Of a stretch of 40,874 nt of DNA, positions 1 to 6,922 are shown one piece after another. Where the stretch lies: contig JALFPC010000094.1 of the NCBI GenBank assembly GCA_022782305.1, forward strand, positions 1 to 40,874, in the 5' to 3' direction. This DNA is from Prevotella sp. (GTDB lineage Bacteria > Bacteroidota > Bacteroidia > Bacteroidales > Bacteroidaceae). Both the position numbers and the translations under genes were made by a program. Position 1 is the first letter of the stretch. Every line of letters begins with the position of its first letter. The notes under the pieces were generated by a model that ran no database searches, had not been told where the DNA came from, and was given only the letters and a program-made list of their open reading frames with translations.

Positions 1-262
1 CCTCAAGTCGCATCGTGGGGTAAGGGGATGGTGGCTACATATTGATGTTGTGCTGTTGCTTTTTACTGAAAGCTGCTACTAACGACTCATAAATCTACCC
101 TTAATCGTGTATTGGATGAGAGTTGCGGATTTTAGGTATTATTTTCATCATTGCCAGTATTTTCCCTTATATAATAATGTACGCGCGGACCTGCGTGTGG
201 AAAAGAGACCCCAGTGAATATTTGAACATTTGAACATTTCTCTCTTTGCTTTTGTCAACAGT
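1..262. other. Non-coding left edge, no gene recognised
   Basis: I see no convincing gene here. All plus frames reach a stop within the first 80 bases, and the short open stretch at the very edge gives an unrecognisable peptide. Two small structures are visible. A 6-bp stem (ACGCGC, loop GGACCT, GCGTGT, with one G-T pair) lies at about 191-208 or slightly upstream. A short tandem repeat of ATTTGAAC (two and a half copies) lies at about 220-240. Neither has a clear function. Confidence 0.5.
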
Positions 263-405
263 TGTTTTTGCATCACAAGAATAACTGTTTTTGCATCACA
301 AGAATAACTATTCTTGCATCACAATAATAACTATTCTTACATCACAAGAATAACTATTCTTGCATCATAAGAATAACTATTCTTGCATCATAAGAATAAC
401 TGTTT
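263..405. repeat. 23-bp tandem repeat array 1 (6 full units)
   Basis: Units start at 263, 286, 309, 332, 355 and 378, exactly 23 bp apart, with a partial seventh at 401. The junction between units reads CAAGAATAACTATTCTTG in most copies, a 7-bp perfect dyad with loop AACT. The first two units carry TGTTTTT instead of TATTCTT. The last two units have CATAAG where earlier ones have CACAAG. The array begins about 15 nt after the stop codon of the minus-strand small gene at 422-604. A related array with the same orientation lies at 28391-28620. Confidence 0.95.
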
Positions 406-421
406 GGTTGTCTATGTTCAC

Positions 422-604
422 TCAGTCTCTGCGACCAAACAATGGTAGCACTGCCAACAATAGCATTGCAACAAGAAAGCCGTTGTGATTGTTCCAACCA
501 ACGTAATGGCCCACCAACAGAAGAATCAACGACAATGCTGATATTAGCAAGCCGTATTTATATAATAGGAGGCGCAACGAATAAATCATCCTTTTAATAC
601 TCAT
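422..604 (-). CDS. Small hypothetical membrane protein (60 aa)
   Basis: The family is not recognised. The 60-residue product has a basic N-terminus (MSIKRMIYSLR), one hydrophobic helix at about residues 17-34 and a second at about 42-56, and ends in GRRD. This suggests two membrane segments with both ends in the cytoplasm. A Bacteroidetes -7 box (TACTTTTG) lies 28 nt upstream of the ATG on the same strand, which supports a real gene. It is divergent from rpsF and is followed directly by tandem repeat array 1. Confidence 0.6.
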   Translation of the reverse strand: MSIKRMIYSLRLLLYKYGLLISALSLILLLVGHYVGWNNHNGFLVAMLLLAVLPLFGRRD

Positions 605-631
605 AATTGCGAAATATAATCATTTATTGTG

Positions 632-639
632 CAAAAGTA
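632..639 (-). promoter_or_regulatory. Promoter -7 box for the 60-aa membrane protein gene
   Basis: On the minus strand the bases read TACTTTTG followed by CAC, matching the Bacteroidetes TAnnTTTG element. It lies 28 nt before the ATG at 604. No good TTTG is seen 19-21 bp upstream. It is back to back with the rpsF promoter. Confidence 0.55.
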
Positions 640-648
640 CAAATAATA

Positions 649-680
649 TTTGGCAGAAAGAAAAAAAATTACTACCTTTG
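649..680 (+). promoter_or_regulatory. rpsF operon promoter
   Basis: TTTG at 649-652, a 20-bp spacer, then TACCTTTG at 673-680: an essentially perfect match to the Bacteroidetes primary sigma factor consensus. The start of transcription should fall near 685, giving a leader of about 40 nt that is very A/T-rich (repeated TTAA) before the ATG at 724. Confidence 0.85.
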
Positions 681-723
681 CACCGCATTTTGCAAAATTA
701 ACAAATTAATTAATTAAAGTAGT

Positions 724-1068
724 ATGAATCAATACGAAACCGTTTTCATTTTAACTCCCGTTTTGTCTGATGAACAGATGAAGGAAGCGGTCGCAAAATT
801 CAAGAAGGTTCTCACCGACAATGGTGCTGAGATCCTGAATGAGGAGACCTGGGGATTGAAGAAGATGGCTTACGCTATTCAGAAGAAGTCTACAGGTTTT
901 TATTGTCTGTTGGAATTCAAGGCTGAGCCATCCATCGTGAAGAAACTCGAAATTAGTTATCGTCGCGATGAGAAAGTAATCCGTTTTATCACAGTTAAGC
1001 TCGAGAAGTATGCTGCACAGTATGCTGAGAAGAGAAGAAACAAGTACGCTAAAAAAGAGGAGGCTTAA
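724..1068 (+). CDS. rpsF: 30S ribosomal protein S6
   Basis: S6 binds the central domain of 16S rRNA as a partner of S18 in the small-subunit platform. The 114-residue product starts [12 protein letters not shown], the typical first beta strand of S6, and contains the conserved segment [20 protein letters not shown]. The C-terminal tail is lysine/arginine-rich ([11 protein letters not shown]). It is the first gene of an rpsF-rpsR-rplI operon and lies 3 nt upstream of rpsR. A strong consensus promoter is at 649-680. Length and gene order fit the family exactly. Confidence 0.98.
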   Translation: MNQYETVFILTPVLSDEQMKEAVAKFKKVLTDNGAEILNEETWGLKKMAYAIQKKSTGFYCLLEFKAEPSIVKKLEISYRRDEKVIRFITVKLEKYAAQYAEKRRNKYAKKEEA

Positions 1069-1071
1069 ATC

Positions 1072-1338
1072 ATGGCACAGGAATCAGAAATCAGGTATTT
1101 GACTCCACCATCAGTGGACAACAAGAAAAAGAAGTATTGCCGTTTCAAGAAGAGCGGTATCAAGTACATCGACTACAAGGATCCAGAGTTCCTCAAGAAG
1201 TTCCTCAACGAGCAGGGTAAGATTCTGCCACGTCGCATCACTGGAACCTCTTTGAAGTATCAGCGTCGTGTGGCACAAGCAATCAAGCGTGCCCGCCAGA
1301 TTGCCCTCTTGCCATATGTAACTGACTTGATGAAATAA
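1072..1338 (+). CDS. rpsR: 30S ribosomal protein S18
   Basis: S18 joins S6 on the 30S platform. The 88-residue protein has the family core: [18 protein letters not shown], then [20 protein letters not shown] with its dense basic residues, and the end [14 protein letters not shown]. It follows rpsF by 3 nt and precedes rplI by 20 nt, so the three are very likely one transcript. Nothing is unusual in its length or sequence. Confidence 0.98.
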   Translation: MAQESEIRYLTPPSVDNKKKKYCRFKKSGIKYIDYKDPEFLKKFLNEQGKILPRRITGTSLKYQRRVAQAIKRARQIALLPYVTDLMK

Positions 1339-1358
1339 TCTAACAAGGAGGACAAAGA

Positions 1359-1913
1359 ATGGAAATTATACTTAAAGAAGATATCATCGGTCTTGGATTC
1401 AAGAACGATATCGTGAATGTTAAGGCTGGTTACGGCCGCAACTATCTCATCCCTACAGGTAAGGGTGTTATCGCTTCTCCTTCTGCCAAGAAGGTGTTGG
1501 CTGAGAACCTCCGCCAGCAGGCTCGCAAGCTCGAAGCCGAGAAGCAGGCTGCCGAGAAGAGAGCAGAGGCTATCAAAGATGTTGCTCTCGTTATCAGCGC
1601 AAAGGTGAGCGCCACTGGCGTTACCTACGGTTCTGTTAATGCAGCCCAGGTGGCTGAGGCTCTCCAGAAGCTCGGTCATGACATCAGCCGCAAGATTATC
1701 GTTATGCGTGACATCAAAGCTGTGGGCGATTATGTAGCTACTGTCTACTTCCACAAGGAGGTTGTAGTAGAGGTGCCTGTAAAGGTGGTAGCAGAGAATG
1801 CTCCTGTGGCTGAAAAGTCTACTGAAGAGGCTCCCGCTGCCGAAGTAGTTGAGGCTCCCGTAGCTGAGACTGAGGCTCCCGCTGAGGAGACTGAGGCTCC
1901 CGCCGCAGAATAA
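1359..1913 (+). CDS. rplI: 50S ribosomal protein L9 with acidic C-terminal tail
   Basis: L9 binds 23S rRNA near the L1 stalk through its N-terminal domain and extends away on a long helix. The first part is typical: MEIILKEDIIGLGFKNDIV, then GYGRNYLIPTGKGVIASPSA, then a charged helix rich in A/E/K. The usual protein ends near residue 148. Here about 36-40 further residues follow, made almost only of A, E, P, V and T with repeated EAP units. In the DNA the word GAGGCTCCCG recurs four times between about 1826 and 1900, so the tail may have grown by slippage. Last gene of the rpsF operon, followed by a strong hairpin at 1966-1994. Confidence 0.97.
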   Translation: MEIILKEDIIGLGFKNDIVNVKAGYGRNYLIPTGKGVIASPSAKKVLAENLRQQARKLEAEKQAAEKRAEAIKDVALVISAKVSATGVTYGSVNAAQVAEALQKLGHDISRKIIVMRDIKAVGDYVATVYFHKEVVVEVPVKVVAENAPVAEKSTEEAPAAEVVEAPVAETEAPAEETEAPAAE

Positions 1914-1965
1914 TAGACAGGAAGTAACTTCGAAAGAAAATCTATTTTGTCGCTATGACAAAAAT

Positions 1966-2002
1966 GAGGGTGTACCGATATTTGGTACACCCTCTATTTT
2001 TA
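1966..2002. terminator. Bidirectional terminator between rplI and rprY
   Basis: An 11-bp perfect inverted repeat (GAGGGTGTACC, loop GATATTT, GGTACACCCTC) at 1966-1994 is followed on the plus strand by TATTTTTA and on the minus strand by ATTTTTG. It can therefore stop both the rpsF operon and the converging rprX-rprY transcript. A second small palindrome (TACTCT, AGAGTA) lies at about 2005-2018. Confidence 0.85.
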
Positions 2003-2039
2003 CTTACTCTTTAGAGTATTATTACTCTTCTGCAGTTTA

Positions 2040-2741
2040 TTACTCACCCTCTGGAGTAATGAGTTTATATCCCTTGCCGTGGATATTGATAATCTCTATC
2101 TGATCGTCATCCTTAAGATGTTTGCGCAGTTTGGTGATATACACATCCATAGAGCGAGCATTGAAATAATTGTCGTCTATCCAGATGGTTTTAAGTGCGA
2201 AATCACGCTGCAGGATCTCATTGGCATGGCTACATAGAAGAGCGAGCAACTCGTTTTCCTTTGTGGTGAGTTTAGTCTGCTTGTCTCCGATGGTGAGCAA
2301 CTGCTTCTGGGTATCGAAGGTGAAGCGACCAATCTTATAGAGTGTGCTCTCCTTGGTCTTCTTACCTCTAACACGACGAAGGATAGCCTCTATACGGAAC
2401 ACGAGTTCTTCCATTGAGAATGGCTTGGTGATATAATCATCTGCACCAATCTTGAAACCCTCCAGGATATCCTCTTTGAGTGTCTTGGCAGTGAGGAAGA
2501 TGATAGGCATCTCCGGACTACCAGCTCTGATTTCCTGTGCAAGGGTGAAACCATCTTTCTTTGGCATCATCACATCCAGCACACAAATATCAAATTTTCC
2601 TTTGAGGAATGCACGGTAGCCCTCTTCGCCATCGGCACAGAGTTCTGCCTCATAGTTCTTTGCATCAAGATACTCACGAAGGAGCATACCCAGATTCTCG
2701 TCGTCTTCACAAAGAAGGATCTTCAATTTATTATCTTCCAT
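2040..2741 (-). CDS. rprY: OmpR-family response regulator (RprY-like)
   Basis: This is a DNA-binding response regulator acting with the histidine kinase encoded just upstream. The 233-residue protein has a receiver domain (about 1-120) with the acidic pair in LLCEDDENLG, the phospho-acceptor Asp56 in CVLDVMMPKKDG, and Lys106 in DYITKPFS. A winged-helix output domain of the OmpR/PhoB type follows (about 130-230), with TTKENELLALL and the recognition end SMDVYITKLRKHLKDD. Length and kinase-first gene order match RprX/RprY of Bacteroides fragilis. It lies 79 nt downstream of the kinase gene and ends against the shared terminator with rplI. The exact target genes cannot be read from this window. 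Confidence 0.9.
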   Translation of the reverse strand: MEDNKLKILLCEDDENLGMLLREYLDAKNYEAELCADGEEGYRAFLKGKFDICVLDVMMPKKDGFTLAQEIRAGSPEMPIIFLTAKTLKEDILEGFKIGADDYITKPFSMEELVFRIEAILRRVRGKKTKESTLYKIGRFTFDTQKQLLTIGDKQTKLTTKENELLALLCSHANEILQRDFALKTIWIDDNYFNARSMDVYITKLRKHLKDDDQIEIINIHGKGYKLITPEGE

Positions 2742-2820
2742 AGTTTATTGGTTTTGTGGGCGTCAATGCAGACACTCTCTTATGAGCATTTACATATGAA
2801 CCCGGGTTAAACATAATTTT

Positions 2821-4380
2821 TCAGTCTTTTATCTCTGGTAGAGAGACGGTGAAGATAGTACCTTTGCCGTATTCGCTCTCTACATGTATTTCTCCTTTAT
2901 GCAAGTCAATGATAGTTTTTACGTATGCCAGTCCGAGTCCAAAGCCCTTGGCATCGTGACGGTTGCCCGTATGTACGCGATAGAACTTATCAAAGATCTT
3001 TCTCAGGTTGTCTTTCTTGATACCCATACCTGTGTCGCGTATTGAGAGTAAGAGTTTGCCGTTTTCATTCCATGTGCGCAGATAAATATCCAGAGGTTTG
3101 TCTTGCTGGCGATATTTTACAGCATTATCAAGCAGATTGAAGATTGCATTCTGGAAATGAGTTTCATCCACGTAAATAGATGAGTCTACGGCTTCAATCT
3201 GAGTATAGATTTTTCCTCCCGTATGCTCCACTCGGAGTGTGAAAGAATTTGCTATAGACTCCACCATCTCATTGAGATCTAACTGTTTTTTCTTGAATAC
3301 CACCTTGTTGCGGTCAAACATCGACATCTGTAGAACTTTCTCCACCAGAAATCTCAGACGTTTTGATTCGTCATTAATTACTCCACCGAGATGAGCCATC
3401 ATTTTCTCGCTCTTGACAACACTCGAGTCATTAAGCATTTGTGCAGCCAATGATATGCTGGCTATTGGTGTTTTGAGTTCGTGTGTCATATTATTGATGA
3501 AATCATTCTTGATTTCTGTATATCGTTTTTGCCTGAATATCACAACGATTGTAAATATGAATGTAACCAGAAGCACAAGTGTGAAAACCACCGATGGTAT
3601 CATAAATCGTATGCTCGAGAAAATATACCCCGAGATATCAGGGAAATGAATGCGTACTACACCCATCTTCGACGATGGGTCATTACGGAAAAGCATCTGC
3701 GAGTATGTATATGACTGTCCTTCATCTGTATAATCAGGGCATCTGTATACCTCTCTTCCATCAGCAGTAGATACGGTGAAATGATATGGAATTGAGATAC
3801 CATTATTAAGCAGTTCTGCTCTAATGTCCTGGTCGAGGAGTTTAAAATTAATGCGCTCCTTAAGTGGTTTTTCGCTTGCAGTATAGAGTATACTATATAC
3901 AACCTCATCTAGCAGTGCCTTCTGATACACATACCTATTGCGCACAATCTCCTGAAGCGACTTTGAGGCCTCATTGATACTGTTCTTGTCATTACGCAAT
4001 ATCATAGCCTTGGGCACTGATGAGGGTTTTGTTGTTATGGTCTTGAGTTGAAACGATGAATAGATGGTACCATCCTTGCCAGCCACCGCATATTGGTGAG
4101 TATGTTGCACGGGGCCATTGAGGGTGCCATCGGCAAGCATTATGGAGTCTTTCTGATAAGCTCTACGTTCTGTCTCATTGACATCACGTTGAAGGTATCT
4201 GAGAGTCTCGTTGAGTTCGAGATTTCTCGATGCCTGATAGAGACTGCGGTTGACAGACTCGTCAAACTGCTCTTTCTTCATCTTTGCCATCTCTTCGATA
4301 TAGGATATCTGAAGATAGAGCAAACCGAGAAAGGATAGTCCCATGACTATTGCTATTGTCCAAATCGTTGACTTCTTCAT
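2821..4380 (-). CDS. rprX: Membrane sensor histidine kinase (RprX-like)
   Basis: This sensor kinase likely phosphorylates the adjacent response regulator. The 519-residue protein has an N-terminal membrane helix (about 6-24), a periplasmic domain of some 230 residues, a second helix (about 261-282) and a cytoplasmic kinase core. The phospho-accepting His300 lies in NNMTHELKTPIASIS. The ATPase domain shows the N box (NAIFNLLDNAVKY), the G1 motif (IRDTGMGI) and the G2 motif (GFGLGLAYVK). There is no HAMP or PAS domain that I can see. The ATG is only 5 nt after a TATCTTTG promoter box, so the mRNA may have little or no leader. A 10-bp inverted repeat lies just upstream of the promoter. Confidence 0.92.
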   Translation of the reverse strand: MKKSTIWTIAIVMGLSFLGLLYLQISYIEEMAKMKKEQFDESVNRSLYQASRNLELNETLRYLQRDVNETERRAYQKDSIMLADGTLNGPVQHTHQYAVAGKDGTIYSSFQLKTITTKPSSVPKAMILRNDKNSINEASKSLQEIVRNRYVYQKALLDEVVYSILYTASEKPLKERINFKLLDQDIRAELLNNGISIPYHFTVSTADGREVYRCPDYTDEGQSYTYSQMLFRNDPSSKMGVVRIHFPDISGYIFSSIRFMIPSVVFTLVLLVTFIFTIVVIFRQKRYTEIKNDFINNMTHELKTPIASISLAAQMLNDSSVVKSEKMMAHLGGVINDESKRLRFLVEKVLQMSMFDRNKVVFKKKQLDLNEMVESIANSFTLRVEHTGGKIYTQIEAVDSSIYVDETHFQNAIFNLLDNAVKYRQQDKPLDIYLRTWNENGKLLLSIRDTGMGIKKDNLRKIFDKFYRVHTGNRHDAKGFGLGLAYVKTIIDLHKGEIHVESEYGKGTIFTVSLPEIKD

Positions 4381-4385
4381 GACCG

Positions 4386-4417
4386 CAAAGATAGCACATT
4401 ATTTGATATGTTAAAAG
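4386..4417 (-). promoter_or_regulatory. rprX promoter, start codon almost at +1
   Basis: On the minus strand TATCTTTG occupies 4393-4386. A weak -33 element (TTTT or CTTT) lies 19-20 bp upstream at about 4413-4417. Only 5 nt (CGGTC) separate the -7 box from the ATG, so transcription should start at or next to the start codon. Confidence 0.65.
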
Positions 4418-4418
4418 C

Positions 4419-4453
4419 ATTTTGTTAATCGATAATAATGTATTTAACAAAAT
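4419..4453. promoter_or_regulatory. Inverted repeat upstream of the rprX promoter, candidate operator
   Basis: ATTTTGTTAA at 4419-4428 and its exact reverse complement TTAACAAAAT at 4444-4453, with a 15-nt spacer, lie directly upstream of the rprX -33 region. Further out, GCATATAT occurs twice in direct orientation (about 4479 and 4494). The rest of the 307-bp intergenic region holds the promoter of rprX and the terminator of the neighbouring chaperone gene. Confidence 0.45.
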
Positions 4454-4574
4454 TAACCATATCTGATAATTGTAATTGCATATATTTAACCTGGCATATA
4501 TGGTCGTTGTATATCTAAACCATGATCAATAGTTGATGATCTATAAGTGTATGGGAGGGTATGTGGCAAAAGAA

Positions 4575-4610
4575 ATAAAAAAGGACCCTATGCATATCGC
4601 ACAGGGCCCT
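4575..4610 (-). terminator. Terminator of the PpiD-like gene
   Basis: On the minus strand a 12-bp stem (AGGGCCCTGTGC with GCATAGGGTCCT, two G-T pairs, 5-nt loop) at 4610-4582 is followed by TTTTTTATTTCTTTT. This is a strong intrinsic terminator about 75 nt after the stop codon. Confidence 0.88.
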
Positions 4611-4687
4611 AATACATTTAAAACAAAAGTTTCAAATTATCGATTAGTTGACGTTCGTGTAATCAAAATTTGTTGTTAATATACATA

Positions 4688-6826
4688 TTAGAAGAACAAG
4701 TAGCGCTTATCCTTAACTCCAGCATTCATGTACAGTTCATTCATAAAACGTCCTGCAGCCTGAAGGGCCTGCTGATTAAGTTTCTGTGTATACACCTTCT
4801 CGTCATACTTGGCTCCCTGACGGGCCTGACTCTTGATAACCTTGAGCATATAAGCGCCTCCATTGCCCTTAACAACATGTGAACACATCTGGCCAGCCTT
4901 GGTGGCTGCCACTGCACCGCTCAATGCAGGTTCGCTGGCACCAGTAGCCTGTACGAAGACAGGTGCAGCGAAGGTAACCTGAGATACTGTCAACTCCTGT
5001 GCGCCCTTGGCCTTTGCATCAGCAATGCTCTTGGCTCCAGCAAGTTTAGACTTAAGCAATTCAAACTTCTTATCCTTGATCACTTCAGCCTTTAACATAT
5101 CCTTGACATCCTCAAGTTTACGGTATCCTTCCTTGTGGATATTTGTAACTGCCACTACAAGCAGGTGGTCGTTGTTGCCACATTCATAGAGTGGAGAAAT
5201 CTGACCCTTCTCTGCATCAAACACCCACTTCATAGCATCACGTGTGGCACGAACTCCAGCCACATAATGCTCGGCACTGCTCATGTCTGCACGCTCAAGA
5301 ACTTTGAAACCATATTTGGCAGCATTTTTCTCAAGTCCATCGATAGTCTGGTTCTCTGATACGAACTGGCTGAACTTATTATAAGCAGCAGAATAAGTAG
5401 TCTTTGAGAAATCGATAGAATGCTTAACGATAGCAACCACATACTTATCTTTCATAGCCTTGCGATCTGTGACCACCAGAATGATATTACCCTGAGAAAC
5501 AGACAGGTTTTTGACCTCACCCACTGCAGAAGTGTTGAAAGCCTCAATGAGAGCTTTAGTATCAGCATCTATGCTGGGAGAATTCTCATACATAGAAGAA
5601 GTGATCCAACGCTTGGTGGCATCCTGACCATATTTTTTGGCAAGTGCCTCAATATCAGCACCACCCTTGATAGCGTTATAGATACTGTCAGCACGCTTTG
5701 CAGTTTCATCTGCAGTAGCACCAGCCACAAAGAGCTGTCGGCACTCTACAGAATCAGGGAGAGAAGCCTTTGAGATTAGTTTCACTACATTGAGAGTATT
5801 ATCTGATGCAGTTTCAAATGGTTTGGTTGTTTCTCCTACAGACATAGAGTCTATACGATTCTTGATGTCATAAGGTAGGGCATTCTTGGTAACGGCGATG
5901 CCAGTATATGCAATCTGCGACTGAGCCTTGCGAACCACCTCTGCAGGAGCATCCCCCTTCTCGAGGGCAGCCTGAGCATCAGTCATAGTCTTAAGAAGTT
6001 CCTTGCGGTCTGCATCAGAAGCCACTACTTGGAAATCAACATACTTAATATCTCTGGTTTCTGCAAACTGACGGAACATCTCTTTTTTCTCTTCATATTT
6101 GGCTTTGAGGTCAGCATCTGACACTTTCACATCGGTATCCTTAACACCAGAATATGGAAGAGCAGCCAATTGGATGTCGCTCTCATTGTTTTCTGCTTCA
6201 AAAGCCATTTTGGCAGAAATGGAGTTAGTGATAAGGCTGTGTGCGATAAGAGACTGGTATTTCATTGCGAGAATCTGCTGGCGCATTGTTTTCTCTATGT
6301 ACTTCCAGTATTTGTAGATAGTGTTGTACTGCTCAGCCACCTGTGGGTTCTGTGTACCAATATTTTTGTAGTCAGCCAAGAACTTGGTGAGCATGGATGC
6401 GTCAAAGCGTCCAGTCTGCTGGTTTACGAAAGGAGTCTGCATAAGCATTGGATTGCTACCCTCCTTGATTACGTTCTGTAGTTCAGCATCGGTAACTGTG
6501 AGTCCGAGTTTTTCAGCCTCATCAGCCACAAGCGCATTCTGAACATAAGTGTTCCAAACCTGATCTTTGAGTTGGTTGAGTTCCTCATCGGTAAAGTTGT
6601 CTCTACCTTGTGTCATTTTGATGACTTCCTGATACTCGTCAACGAGTTCCTGGAATTCCTGAACAGAGATCTTTTGTCCCAACACTTCGCCTACCTGCTG
6701 ACGCTTCTCATTGCTTGTGGCTTCACAAGAGCGGAAGGCTTCTTCAGCGATAAACGCAAAGAGGCCAAGACCGATAATGATAATCAAGGTCACACCTCTT
6801 TTTCTGATTTTTCCTAATATTGCCAT
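4688..6826 (-). CDS. Membrane-anchored periplasmic peptidylprolyl isomerase (PpiD/SurA-like)
   Basis: This is probably a chaperone/isomerase that helps exported and outer-membrane proteins fold. The 712-residue protein has a short cytoplasmic start (MAILGKIRKRG), one membrane helix (about 12-30) and a long periplasmic part. The region from about 35 to 200 matches the SurA N-terminal chaperone type (VGEVLGQKISVQEFQELVDEY). A parvulin-like segment lies around residues 330-460 (SVECRQLFVAGATADETAKRA, VGEVKNLSVSQGNIILVV). A second, weaker repeat lies nearer the C-terminus. Topology is that of PpiD rather than soluble SurA. It has its own -7 box in the 96-bp gap after the CBS/CorC gene, and a strong terminator behind it. 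Enzymatic activity is not certain from sequence. Confidence 0.88.
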   Translation of the reverse strand: MAILGKIRKRGVTLIIIIGLGLFAFIAEEAFRSCEATSNEKRQQVGEVLGQKISVQEFQELVDEYQEVIKMTQGRDNFTDEELNQLKDQVWNTYVQNALVADEAEKLGLTVTDAELQNVIKEGSNPMLMQTPFVNQQTGRFDASMLTKFLADYKNIGTQNPQVAEQYNTIYKYWKYIEKTMRQQILAMKYQSLIAHSLITNSISAKMAFEAENNESDIQLAALPYSGVKDTDVKVSDADLKAKYEEKKEMFRQFAETRDIKYVDFQVVASDADRKELLKTMTDAQAALEKGDAPAEVVRKAQSQIAYTGIAVTKNALPYDIKNRIDSMSVGETTKPFETASDNTLNVVKLISKASLPDSVECRQLFVAGATADETAKRADSIYNAIKGGADIEALAKKYGQDATKRWITSSMYENSPSIDADTKALIEAFNTSAVGEVKNLSVSQGNIILVVTDRKAMKDKYVVAIVKHSIDFSKTTYSAAYNKFSQFVSENQTIDGLEKNAAKYGFKVLERADMSSAEHYVAGVRATRDAMKWVFDAEKGQISPLYECGNNDHLLVVAVTNIHKEGYRKLEDVKDMLKAEVIKDKKFELLKSKLAGAKSIADAKAKGAQELTVSQVTFAAPVFVQATGASEPALSGAVAATKAGQMCSHVVKGNGGAYMLKVIKSQARQGAKYDEKVYTQKLNQQALQAAGRFMNELYMNAGVKDKRYLFF

Positions 6827-6870
6827 TTGTTTTGTATTATTTATTATTTTTGTTTATTCAGTTGAGCACG

Positions 6871-6878
6871 CAAAATTA
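6871..6878 (-). promoter_or_regulatory. Promoter -7 box for the PpiD-like gene
   Basis: On the minus strand TAATTTTG followed by CG lies 44 nt before the ATG at 6826. No clear -33 TTTG is seen at the expected distance. It suggests that the chaperone gene can be transcribed apart from the upstream coaX-lptC block. Confidence 0.5.
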
Positions 6879-6922
6879 CACATTTTATATGAAAAAACGT
6901 CATGTTTCTGCAAAAAAAATGT

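Noticed and set aside
2..106. Possible end of a gene running in from the left edge
   Set aside because: One frame is open for about 25 codons but gives an unrecognisable peptide, and the other frames stop at once; not enough to claim a gene.
1260..1754. 164-residue open frame opposite rpsR and rplI
   Set aside because: It lies fully antisense to two certain ribosomal protein genes, shows no family features and no promoter; codon bias of the real genes leaves the opposite frame open.
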